Positions 1 to 7,684 of a stretch of DNA of 37,176 nt are shown here, in pieces (position 1 is the stretch's first letter; each line of letters opens with the position of its first letter). The position numbers and the translations under genes were made by a program. Under the pieces are notes generated by a model. That model was not told the origin of the DNA. It made no database searches and was given only the letters and a program-made list of their open reading frames with translations. This DNA is from Planctomycetota bacterium (lineage in GTDB: Bacteria > Planctomycetota > GCA-002687715): contig NYSS01000045.1 in the NCBI GenBank assembly GCA_002683135.1, positions 21,863 to 59,038 on the forward strand, written 5' to 3'.

Positions 1-683
1 AGGAGCACCCTGATGCGCCCAACCTGCGGCTCGAGGCGGCGCGCTTCGGGGGCGTGGGGCCGGTCGAGAAGCCGGGGACCTCTTACAGCTATTCGAACCC
101 CGGGTTCAACACGCTCGGCGCGCTGATCGAGATTGCGTCAGGCATGTCGCTGGAGCGCTACCTCCAGGAGCGCATCTATCAGCCCCTCGGCATGACGGAC
201 AGCTGCAACTTCGAGCCGCGCGCCGACAACAGCCGCATGTCTTCCGTGTTTCGTCGCAAGGGGGATGCCTGGCGGGTCGGGTGGCGCCCCGGCGGGCGCC
301 CGACGGTCCCGTTCGTGCGCGCTTCGGGGGGGATGGTGTCGACGGCCATGGACTACGCGGCCTTCTGCCAGATGTTCCTCAATGGCGGCACCTACGGAGG
401 CACGCGTCTGCTCTCCGAGGCCAGCGTCCGTGAGGCCACGAAGGCGCAGACGAAGCACACCCATCCCGAGGCCGTTCGTGACGACCCCAGGCAGGCGTTC
501 TACGGGTTCGGCTGGCGGGTCACCAATGGTGTGCACGCACACGGTGGTTCCGACGGCACGTACGGGTGGGTTGATCCGCGGCGACAGATCATCGGGCTCG
601 TGTTCACCCAGAGCCCTGGAGGCGCGAACCCGCGGGGCCAGTTCCAACGCGTCGTGGACGCGGCGTGCGCGGGAGCACGATGA
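1..683 (+). CDS. Serine hydrolase / class C beta-lactamase-like, 5' truncated
   Basis: The frame is open from base 3 to the TGA at 681-683, so the gene begins upstream of the window. The visible part carries two of the three motifs of the beta-lactamase/D-Ala-D-Ala carboxypeptidase family (PF00144): Y-S-N at 90-98, and H-G-G at 540-548, the equivalent of the KTG/HxG box on the strand lining the active site. The SxxK nucleophile motif would lie in the missing N-terminal part. Text such as GALIEIASGMSLERYLQE after YSN is typical of the esterase/peptidase members of this family rather than resistance enzymes, so substrate is open. The stop overlaps the next start as ATGA (680-683), which indicates translational coupling to the sulfatase. 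Family assignment is firm; substrate is unknown. Confidence 0.9.
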   Translation, partial: EHPDAPNLRLEAARFGGVGPVEKPGTSYSYSNPGFNTLGALIEIASGMSLERYLQERIYQPLGMTDSCNFEPRADNSRMSSVFRRKGDAWRVGWRPGGRPTVPFVRASGGMVSTAMDYAAFCQMFLNGGTYGGTRLLSEASVREATKAQTKHTHPEAVRDDPRQAFYGFGWRVTNGVHAHGGSDGTYGWVDPRRQIIGLVFTQSPGGANPRGQFQRVVDAACAGAR

Positions 684-2287
684 GCCACGAGGGGATCAAG
701 CGCGGCCTCTTCCTCCTCTTGCCGTTTCTCGCCGGCTGCGCGTCTTCGCCTCACGCCTCCGACGCGCCACCTAACATCCTGGTGATCGTCGCGGACGACC
801 TCGGCTACACCGATCTCGGGTTCCTCGGGAGTGAGATCAAGACGCCCAACATCGACGCTCTGGCGCGGTCGGGGATCTTGTTGACCAACTTCCTCGTGGC
901 GCCAGCGTGCTCGCCTACGCGGGCCATGCTCCTGACCGGACGCGACACCCACGACGTGGGCTACGGCACGATGGCGGGGGAGCACGACGAGGCGCAGCGC
1001 GGGGCGCCTGGTTACGAGGGATATCTGACCGACCGGTTCGACACGGTGGCGACGCGTCTCGCGGGGCGGGGATACCTGACCAGCATGGCCGGTAAGTGGC
1101 ATCTCGGGATGCGGCCCGGTCAGGGTCCGGCGGCGCGCGGATTCCAGCGGTCGTTCGCGCTGCTGCCGGGTGGTGCGAGCCACTTCGGCGACGCGTACCG
1201 GCTTGCCTACCACCCCGATCCCGCGCCGTATCGCGAGGACGGCAATCCGGTCAGCGTGCCCGACGACTTCTTCTCGTCGGACTTCTACACCGACAAGCTG
1301 ATCGCCTACGCGCGCGAGGCGAAGAGCTCGGGGCGGCCGTTTTTCTCGTACGCGTCGTACACGGCACCGCACTGGCCGCTGCACGCGCCCGATGGGTGGA
1401 TCGACCGCTACGTGGGCATCTACGACGACGGCTGGGACGCGTTGCGGGAGCGGCGTTTCAACGCGGCGCGACGTCACGGCATCGCACGCGGGCCGAAGCC
1501 GCGTCGGAACTGGTTCGTGACGCCCTGGGAGCAGATGAACCCTGTCGAGCGCCGCCGCGAGGCGCGGAACATGGAGGTCTACGCGGCGATGGTCGAAAAC
1601 CTCGACCACAACATCGGCCGCCTCCTCGAGGCGCTGCGGGCCTCAGGGCAGCTCGACAACACCCTGGTGCTCTTCTTCTCGGACAACGGTCCCGAAGGGA
1701 ACGCCATCGGCAAGTTCGCCAAGGTGCGGACCTGGCCGGAGGGGCGCCTCGACCTCTCCTCCGAGCGTATCGGTCGGCGCGGGTCCTACGCGTGGTTGGG
1801 CCCTGGCTGGGCGGCGGCGTCGGTGGCCCCGTTCCGACTGTTCAAGGCCTACCCGACGCAGGGTGGCGTGCGCGTACCGGCCATCGTTTCGTGGCCCGGC
1901 CGCGTGCGCCCCGGCCGTTCGAACGCCATGATGACCGTGAAGGACGTGGCGCCGACGCTCACGGAGGTCGCGACGGGCGCGCCGTCACGGCGGTCCTTGC
2001 TCCGGCCGGCCCCGGACCCTGATCACGTCATGGGCTGGGAACTCTTCGGGCGTTGCGCGATCCAGAAGGGCCGCTGGAAGATCGTTCGGATGGCGGAGCC
2101 CTGGGGGAGCGGGGAGCGGTGGCAGCTCTTCGACCTGGAGGCGGACCCGGCCGAGGAACGGGACCTGGCGGCCGCGGCGCCCGAGAAGTTGGCCGAACTC
2201 CGACGGGCGTGGGATACCTACGCGAAGGACCACGGCGTGGTGATGCCGACCAGAGACATGGGATACGCCAACTGGCGTTATCCCTGA
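680..2287 (+). CDS. Lipoprotein sulfatase (Cys-type arylsulfatase family)
   Basis: 535 residues. The start at ATG 680 is chosen because it forms an ATGA overlap with the upstream stop and gives a clean lipoprotein signal (hydrophobic residues 10-17 then LAGC, Cys20). Sulfatases hydrolyse sulfate esters with a formylglycine made from Cys or Ser in C/S-x-P-x-R. Here the motif is C-S-P-T-R at 77-81, preceded by the metal-binding D-D (39-40, in VIVADDLGYTD) and followed by G-K-W-H (138-141) and a later S-D-N-G-P metal ligand region. The protein is somewhat long because of an insert between the SDNG region and the C-terminal domain. It is probably a periplasmic, membrane-anchored enzyme acting on sulfated polysaccharide or a small ester; the specific substrate cannot be read from sequence. 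It needs a formylglycine-generating enzyme encoded elsewhere. Confidence 0.93.
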   Translation: MSHEGIKRGLFLLLPFLAGCASSPHASDAPPNILVIVADDLGYTDLGFLGSEIKTPNIDALARSGILLTNFLVAPACSPTRAMLLTGRDTHDVGYGTMAGEHDEAQRGAPGYEGYLTDRFDTVATRLAGRGYLTSMAGKWHLGMRPGQGPAARGFQRSFALLPGGASHFGDAYRLAYHPDPAPYREDGNPVSVPDDFFSSDFYTDKLIAYAREAKSSGRPFFSYASYTAPHWPLHAPDGWIDRYVGIYDDGWDALRERRFNAARRHGIARGPKPRRNWFVTPWEQMNPVERRREARNMEVYAAMVENLDHNIGRLLEALRASGQLDNTLVLFFSDNGPEGNAIGKFAKVRTWPEGRLDLSSERIGRRGSYAWLGPGWAAASVAPFRLFKAYPTQGGVRVPAIVSWPGRVRPGRSNAMMTVKDVAPTLTEVATGAPSRRSLLRPAPDPDHVMGWELFGRCAIQKGRWKIVRMAEPWGSGERWQLFDLEADPAEERDLAAAAPEKLAELRRAWDTYAKDHGVVMPTRDMGYANWRYP

Positions 2288-2317
2288 TGCCCGCCGTCAC
2301 GCATCCGCGGGAGGGAG

Positions 2318-2346
2318 TGGACGCCGTCTGTCGTCGCTCCTACGCT
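2318..2346 (+). promoter_or_regulatory. Possible sigma70-like promoter for the small protein at 2382
   Basis: TGGACG (2318-2323) and TACGCT (2341-2346) are separated by 17 nt. The -35 match is weak. A GAGGAG ribosome-binding sequence follows (about 2367-2375) before ATG 2382. Confidence 0.35.
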
Positions 2347-2381
2347 GTTGCCCCTCGACACCGGTGAGGAGAGGACACGCG

Positions 2382-2606
2382 ATGGCACAGCAGCGGGCGG
2401 TGGTGGTCTCGGACGACGGAGCTTCGTGGTTTCTAGGTGGTGATCCCGAGGAGGGGCACCACCCGTACGAAGAGGACAGCGATGGGGACGAGTGCCGTCA
2501 GGCGCTGCCGCACTTGCTCGACGAGGGGTGGAGCGTCGTGAGCGTCACTCCCGGGTCAGGCGCGGATGACGAGAATTCGTTCTGGCTCGTCATCATTAAG
2601 AAGTGA
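2382..2606 (+). CDS. Small acidic hypothetical protein (74 aa)
   Basis: I do not recognise a named family. ATG 2382 is preferred over the in-frame GTG at 2364 because a GAGGAG-type ribosome-binding sequence lies just upstream of it. The protein has an acidic middle (EEDSDGDE) and ends in a pattern, LLDEGWSVVSVTP then a strand WLVIIKK, like small stand-alone domains of the DUF4177 kind in which a helix plus GW-x-V-x-S-V strand pairs with a final hydrophobic strand. No signal peptide or membrane segment, so probably cytoplasmic. It is convergent with the HTTM gene. Confidence 0.6.
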   Translation: MAQQRAVVVSDDGASWFLGGDPEEGHHPYEEDSDGDECRQALPHLLDEGWSVVSVTPGSGADDENSFWLVIIKK

Positions 2607-2707
2607 CGCCTCGATGCGAGGGGTCGTCCCAGGCCCCTGCTTGACTCGATGCAGGTCGCGCTCCCCTTGGTGACGCATGGGAAGAGCCGCGGCTCTCCGG
2701 GACGGGG

Positions 2708-3802
2708 TCAGCGCTGGCTCGCCCCCGGCGCCTCGCCTCCGGCGGGGTGTCCTCGGATCACATGGTGGATAGCCAGGACGCTCGCCACGGTGCCAGCTGC
2801 GATGAGCAGATAGCGCGTCACCGGCGGGTTGTCGCGGACCATGATCCCGATGCAGAGCGCCGCGAACCCGAGCAGGGCCATCCCTTGCACGGCGACGCGG
2901 ATGCGGCGTCCGTAGCGCCAGCTGGAACGCAGGGACTGGGGTACCCGGTCGACGTGAAAGAACGTGACGGTCGTGGTCAGCCACAGGGTGTAGTACGGGC
3001 CCGGGTCCATGGTGATCCACGCGCCGAGGTGGAACGCGACCGTCCCTGGGACGTAGATCCAGCGGAGATGCCGATGGATGAACACCAGCGGGAACGTCGC
3101 TTGTAACGCGATCACGGCGATCGACGCGGCCTGCGCGAGGGATACGTTGCTGGCGATCGCGCGGGATACCGGGTCGACCTCATGCGACATGATCGACTGC
3201 AGCGTGTACCCGTTCATCCACTCGAACCCGGAGATGAGGATCTTGCTCCCCCCCGCGAACAGGTAGGTCAACGCGATGGATACCTGCACGAGACGGATCG
3301 GCCATGTGGCGAAGACGCTCCGGTCGGGTGTGGACTGTCCACGCCATCGGCGGATGATCGCGTCCAGCGAGATGCGGGCGCCGCAGGGTGAGAGGGGGAG
3401 CGTGATTAACGCGAACGCGAGCGAGATTTTCTCGTGGTGTGCTTGCCCGAAGGAGTAGCCGAGGCCCCACCAGAAGACCCCGAGCACGGCGACGATGAGC
3501 GTCGCTGTGCGGGTAAAGAGGCCGAGGATGCCCATGACGTACGCGACGACGAGGAGCGTGATCATGGCGCGGGCGACGTGGAGATCCGGCGGCCCGATGC
3601 CGAGGGCCTCGACGAAGTACACGGGATTCCACAGGTGCCCGACCTCGTCTCCGGAGGACCCGGCGTAGCTGAGGATGATGCTGCTGGGGAACGCCGTGGC
3701 GTAGCCGGCGATGGTCAAGATCAGGACCCGCCAGACCCCGAGGGCGACGAGCGATCCCTCGGAGAACCACAGGCGGTTCCAGGTCGATGCGATGGACGTC
3801 AC
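2708..3802 (-). CDS. HTTM-type multi-pass membrane protein
   Basis: 364 residues from GTG 3802. That start is chosen because it overlaps the upstream stop as GTGA (3799-3802) and because residues encoded further upstream are low-complexity Arg/Pro shadow sequence. The protein has several hydrophobic helices and two hallmarks of the HTTM domain (related to vitamin K-dependent gamma-carboxylase, PF05090): L-S-P-C-G-A-R-I-S-L-D at 137-147, and WPIRLVQVSIALTYLFAGGSK at about 167-187 followed by W-x-x-G. Known relatives outside vertebrates are mostly of unknown activity; true gamma-carboxylation is not implied. It sits directly after the propeller/membrane protein and the two are probably co-translated and work in one membrane complex (inference). 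Confidence 0.8.
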   Translation of the reverse strand: MTSIASTWNRLWFSEGSLVALGVWRVLILTIAGYATAFPSSIILSYAGSSGDEVGHLWNPVYFVEALGIGPPDLHVARAMITLLVVAYVMGILGLFTRTATLIVAVLGVFWWGLGYSFGQAHHEKISLAFALITLPLSPCGARISLDAIIRRWRGQSTPDRSVFATWPIRLVQVSIALTYLFAGGSKILISGFEWMNGYTLQSIMSHEVDPVSRAIASNVSLAQAASIAVIALQATFPLVFIHRHLRWIYVPGTVAFHLGAWITMDPGPYYTLWLTTTVTFFHVDRVPQSLRSSWRYGRRIRVAVQGMALLGFAALCIGIMVRDNPPVTRYLLIAAGTVASVLAIHHVIRGHPAGGEAPGASQR

Positions 3803-5139
3803 CGCGGCGCCTCCACCGTACCCATCACAAGGGGAGCCACGGGGATCTTGCCGGCGCCGGTGAGCCGGGTTCGATACTGGACGACGCGGATCGCGCGGAC
3901 CTGTTCTCCGTCCTTCGCGCCGTTGTACAGATCGAGCATGTGACGTCGGAACGCTGGGTCTCCGTTGAGGAATGGGCGGATGACCTGCCACCGGGTGTCA
4001 AAGACGAACCCGAACCGGCGCAGATCGGCGCTACGCTCTTCCCCCTGTGCTGTCGCCACCGCCATCGTCACCGGGCCACCGATGTCGTTCTCGTGGCTCT
4101 TCCCCGTGTACATGGAGAAGCCGCAAAACGGCCAGCCGCGGGCGTGCGGGAACAAGCCCGCCGCCAGTTGCAGTACCAGCCACGTGAGGATGATCGTCGA
4201 CATGAGGGCCCGTGCGTAGCGCGGCCGGCCGCCGCCGTTGCGCCTGGCGAGGATCATCAGCGCGCCCAGGACCAGCGCTGCGAACGCGCCGCTGCCGCCG
4301 ACCAGCGCCTCGGGCCGCAGCCACCAGGGGTACGAACACCGCAGGCGGAGGGTCACCGGCTGGGATCGCCTGAGGTCTCTGTCGATCGCCACGATATCGA
4401 TCGTCCTGTCGCCGGGGTTCAGGCCGTCGATGCGGTGCCCGTCGCCAGAGAACGGGCGCCAGTTGTGGTGCCCGTCGATGACCCAGCGCAGCGTGGCTCC
4501 TCCGGCGCCCGCGGCGGCGGCGGCGACGTCCATGCTGATGGGCCACGTGCCCGTGAGCGTCTCGCCGTCCCAAGGGTCGCCGTCGGTGGCGATGTCCCCG
4601 ACCTCCGGGGGCGCGCCCTGGTCGGGGACGTATCGGAACGATGCTCGCGCGGTGAGCACTTCGAGGCCGCCGTTGGGGTGGCGGCGCAGTCCGGTGTACG
4701 GAGGTCCCGGGACCCCGGGGTATTTCCCCGATCTTCCGTAAAAGAACCCGGTGTTCACGACGCCGAACGCGCGGTCCGTCGCGATCCACAGGCGGCGCGC
4801 GTCGTCGAGGACGATCCCGACCGGCGACCCTTGGGGTGCGCCGTCGCGAAGCTCGATGCGATCGATGGTGTCGACCGACGGATGGACGAGAAAGAGGCCG
4901 TTTTCGGCGGCCACGAACGTGCCCCCGTGGGGGTCCGATTCAAACTGCCGAATCCGTCCGCTGGGGCGCCCGGGCAGCTCGCGGAGCACCGTCTCGACGC
5001 CGTCCTCGAGGCGGACGACGCGATCCCCGCGCGCCTCCAGGACAGAGCCATCGCCTTCATCGATGCGGGCGGGAGGTTGGGCGAGGCATGACGCGGCCAG
5101 TATCCCGACGAGCGCGGCGAGGGTCTTGTTGCGCTGCAC
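3799..5139 (-). CDS. Exported beta-propeller-like protein with two membrane helices and a C-terminal domain
   Basis: 446 residues from GTG 5139. A short export signal ends near A-A-S-C (Cys18), a weak lipobox. Residues 30-200 look like propeller blades of the two-component-regulator type (for example GGTFVAAENGLFLV, RRLWIATDRAFGVV). Residues about 205-268 resemble the Ig-like Y_Y_Y module. Two membrane helices follow at about 278-299 and 311-330, then a soluble C-terminal domain beginning with WPFCGFSMYTG. There is no kinase or DNA-binding domain, so this is not a complete hybrid sensor. Its stop overlaps the start of the HTTM gene by four bases. A TAGGAT hexamer ends 6 nt before the start codon, with no strong ribosome-binding site. 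Function unknown; a membrane partner of the HTTM protein is the simplest guess. Confidence 0.75.
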   Translation of the reverse strand: MQRNKTLAALVGILAASCLAQPPARIDEGDGSVLEARGDRVVRLEDGVETVLRELPGRPSGRIRQFESDPHGGTFVAAENGLFLVHPSVDTIDRIELRDGAPQGSPVGIVLDDARRLWIATDRAFGVVNTGFFYGRSGKYPGVPGPPYTGLRRHPNGGLEVLTARASFRYVPDQGAPPEVGDIATDGDPWDGETLTGTWPISMDVAAAAAGAGGATLRWVIDGHHNWRPFSGDGHRIDGLNPGDRTIDIVAIDRDLRRSQPVTLRLRCSYPWWLRPEALVGGSGAFAALVLGALMILARRNGGGRPRYARALMSTIILTWLVLQLAAGLFPHARGWPFCGFSMYTGKSHENDIGGPVTMAVATAQGEERSADLRRFGFVFDTRWQVIRPFLNGDPAFRRHMLDLYNGAKDGEQVRAIRVVQYRTRLTGAGKIPVAPLVMGTVEAPR

Positions 5140-5145
5140 TCCGAA

Positions 5146-5151
5146 ATCCTA
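5146..5151 (-). promoter_or_regulatory. TAGGAT -10-like box, leaderless candidate
   Basis: On the minus strand TAGGAT is followed by 6 nt and then the GTG start at 5139. See the finding on leaderless-type starts. Confidence 0.35.
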
Positions 5152-5185
5152 TCCTCGTTCGCTCGGGAGCGGCGATGAGGTGGTG

Positions 5186-5219
5186 GCGGGGAGCCCAGCC
5201 CTGCGGCTGCGCTCCCCGC
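5186..5219 (-). terminator. Strong stem-loop between minus-strand genes
   Basis: GCGGGGAGC (5186-5194) pairs perfectly with GCTCCCCGC (5211-5219). Inside, CAGCC (5196-5200) pairs with GGCTG (5205-5209) around a CTGC loop. It lies just after the VIT-VWA stop codon. There is no T-tract on either side, so it is a non-canonical terminator or an mRNA 3'-end stabiliser. Confidence 0.5.
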
Positions 5220-5226
5220 GCCGATG

Positions 5227-7407
5227 TCAGTCTGATTGCTTGAAGCGCAGCACCTTGCCCTCGACCTCGAGGGTGACGTCGCCGGTGCGGGCGATGCACT
5301 GATTGAGCCACGGGTTGCGCTCGAGGTAGCCGAAGAAGGACTCCGAAAAGTAGGGGACCTCCTCGGCGTTCTGCTGAGCCTCCGCGGTCACGGCGACGTC
5401 GAGCCACGTCTCCTTGCGCTTGAACAGGGTCCGGCCGTTCAGGTTCTGAACTCCGTGGATCGTGACCTTGCGCCCGTCGTGCCCGAGCCAGCTCTGCTCG
5501 TATTGTGCCTGGCCGCCGCGCTGCATCCGCTTGCTGTTCGCGGCCTGGGCGACGCCGTGTACGCCGCTGGTGACGCCGACGCTCTTGCGGACCTCTTCGA
5601 GCGCCCGCGTCCTGTTCACCTCGACGGTGGCGACGTCCGCGTCGGGGGCCGCGAGGAAGCTCGTGTATTCGGTGAGGATGCCGAACTGGGTTCCGAGCCG
5701 GACGATCTCGTCGACGAGCTCCTTGTCCTCACCATTCAGTCGGATCTCGTCGACCAGGTAGCCGATCTTCTTGGTCGCCCAGAGGCGCGCGACGAGCTGG
5801 GGACTGCCGGGCCGCGCTCCCTCACGCAGCCTCGCGTCGAAGCTCAACTGCTGGCGCTCTGATCCGCGACGCCCCGTGATGACCACCTTGATGTCCCCTG
5901 GTTGGGTGTAGCGGCCCGTGACGACGAGGTGGTGACCTCCGTAGATGTCGCCGGTCTCGCGGGGAAAGACGTCGTAGACCTTCGTGCCCCCGATGGTGAT
6001 CTCGGCGTCGAGCAGGAGCGGGCTCTGCATGCGGCTGTAGAACCCCGGGACCTTCTCCTCGATGTTGTCCGTGGGCAGCACGTACTCGGAGAGGCCATGG
6101 TTCTGGACCGCCAGACGATCCAGGAAGGCGCCGTTGACGTCGTGCCCCACGCCGAAGGCGATCACCCGGGCGCCCTTCAGGTTGGTCTTCTTGATGTGTG
6201 CCGAGATCTTGAGGTGGTTTCGTTCGCCGGCCGTCGGCAGCCCATCGGTGAGGAACACGATCTGATTCGTGCGCTCGGTGCCATCGAATTGTCCGAGGGC
6301 CTTTGTCAGGGCTGACTGGATGTCGGTCCCGCCACCCGCCTGAACGGCGTCGATAAACGTGATGACATCGGTTGCGTCGCCGCCCTTGGTCAGCTGTGGC
6401 GCATAGACGTCGACGTTTGATGAGTAGGTGACGAGGTTGAACCGATCGTCCGGACCGAGCCGCTCCACGAGGAACTTCAAAGCGGCTTTCGCCTGCTCGA
6501 TCTTCTTCCCTTGCATGCTGCCGGACCGGTCGAGCACGAACACCACGTCGCGAGGCTCGGGCTTCAGGTTCTTTTGCGGGAGGCCGCGAATGATGGTGAC
6601 GTAGTAGCCGGCCAGTTTCGGGTCGGGCCTCTCTGACAGGACGCTCACGTCGATGATCCCTGCTGACGGGTTCGCCTTGAAGTAGGTCACGAAGTCCAGG
6701 TCGGTGGTCACCCCTTTCGCTTCGGTGGAGAATGTGGCGACGAACCGACGGTCGCCGCTCGGCTGCTCCTTCAGGGACGCATCGAGTGCGTGGGTGGGGG
6801 AGTAGAGCGTCGTGATGGCGTGCTTGGATGCGATGGACCCGGTGATGTTCAGGTCGATGGGGCCGGCCACGCGGCGAAACGCCGTCAACGGGATGTGAAG
6901 TCGCCGCAGGTCACCCTCGGAGGGCAGCACGCGGTCGTACGAGAGGGTCAACTCGCTCGTCCCGCCCGCGGGGACGGGGAAGACCTGGGCCCGGAACAGG
7001 GCCTCGCCGTAATGCTCGAGCAGGGCCGGGTCACGGTGCTGCTGCGTGAGCTTGCGGTACCAGGCCGCTGCTTGCTTCCTGGTCATCACCGTGCCCTCGA
7101 GTGTCTTTCCTCCTTCTTTCAGGCTGATGCCGGAGATGATCGATCCGTCGCCGAGCGGGAACAGCAGATCGAAGGCCCCGGGGGCCTGGCCGGGGTTTCG
7201 AAGCGTCAGCTTCTGGAGGATGTGAGCCACCGGGCCTTCGACCGTGATGTCGATGTCCAGGCCGCTCACCACCACCGGGGGCTGGACCCTCGTGCAGGTC
7301 ATCAGCTCCGGGGTTATTGGGGGCCGCGATATCTTGGTGACCTGAGCTTGAGCCAGCGCCGCGAGGATGAAGAGGGCACCTGAGAGCAGAGCGAGATGAC
7401 GGGTCAT
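5227..7407 (-). CDS. Secreted VIT and von Willebrand A domain protein
   Basis: 726 residues from ATG 7407, preferred over ATG 7434 because a CCGGAG ribosome-binding sequence lies about 9 nt upstream of it and it puts a signal peptide (MTRHLALLSGALFILAALAQA) at the N-terminus. A VIT domain spans about 45-160, with the LTLRNPGQAPGAFDLLFPL and KQAAAWYRK segments typical of inter-alpha-trypsin-inhibitor heavy-chain-like proteins. A VWA domain spans about 287-465 with an intact metal-ion-dependent adhesion site (D-R-S-G-S, 293-297; later GGGTD and TDGLPTAGE). About 250 C-terminal residues are mostly beta and have no membrane anchor or sorting signal. The role is probably extracellular or periplasmic protein binding. 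It is transcribed divergently from the LamG protein. Confidence 0.92.
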   Translation of the reverse strand: MTRHLALLSGALFILAALAQAQVTKISRPPITPELMTCTRVQPPVVVSGLDIDITVEGPVAHILQKLTLRNPGQAPGAFDLLFPLGDGSIISGISLKEGGKTLEGTVMTRKQAAAWYRKLTQQHRDPALLEHYGEALFRAQVFPVPAGGTSELTLSYDRVLPSEGDLRRLHIPLTAFRRVAGPIDLNITGSIASKHAITTLYSPTHALDASLKEQPSGDRRFVATFSTEAKGVTTDLDFVTYFKANPSAGIIDVSVLSERPDPKLAGYYVTIIRGLPQKNLKPEPRDVVFVLDRSGSMQGKKIEQAKAALKFLVERLGPDDRFNLVTYSSNVDVYAPQLTKGGDATDVITFIDAVQAGGGTDIQSALTKALGQFDGTERTNQIVFLTDGLPTAGERNHLKISAHIKKTNLKGARVIAFGVGHDVNGAFLDRLAVQNHGLSEYVLPTDNIEEKVPGFYSRMQSPLLLDAEITIGGTKVYDVFPRETGDIYGGHHLVVTGRYTQPGDIKVVITGRRGSERQQLSFDARLREGARPGSPQLVARLWATKKIGYLVDEIRLNGEDKELVDEIVRLGTQFGILTEYTSFLAAPDADVATVEVNRTRALEEVRKSVGVTSGVHGVAQAANSKRMQRGGQAQYEQSWLGHDGRKVTIHGVQNLNGRTLFKRKETWLDVAVTAEAQQNAEEVPYFSESFFGYLERNPWLNQCIARTGDVTLEVEGKVLRFKQSD

Positions 7408-7563
7408 GGGGACGGTCTCCGGTTGTGGGTTCATGGTGGTCTACGGCTTCAAGACGCGTGGGTTGCGCAGGAGTTCCGGCTCGTGACGATGCCGTGACAT
7501 GCCGCCTTGAGGCTCGACCTGGTCCGGTGAGTGACCCCGCGCAGGCTGTTCAGCGCTGTCTGC

Positions 7564-7593
7564 TTGGCAGTCTGTGAGCAATCTCGGTAGTCT
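7564..7593 (+). promoter_or_regulatory. Sigma70-like promoter for the LamG/kinase operon
   Basis: TTGGCA (7564-7569) and TAGTCT (7588-7593) are 18 nt apart in the 277-nt divergent gap, leaving an mRNA leader of about 85 nt before ATG 7685. Nothing else is recognisable in the gap 7408-7684. Confidence 0.5.
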
Positions 7594-7684
7594 GGTCCGG
7601 TCGAATGGAGCAGGCCGCAGCGGGGGCGTTTCGACCCCGCGTCACCGGCTTGTCTCGCCGCCCCTTCCCCCCGGAGCCAGCCCG

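Noticed and set aside
2683-2696. Perfect 14-bp palindrome AGAGCCGCGGCTCT between convergent genes
   Set aside because: The stem is short and has no T-tract; it could help termination but I cannot separate it from chance.
2708-3991. Longer form of the HTTM gene starting at 3991
   Set aside because: The extra 63 residues are Arg/Pro-rich shadow of the upstream gene; the GTGA overlap at 3802 marks the better start.
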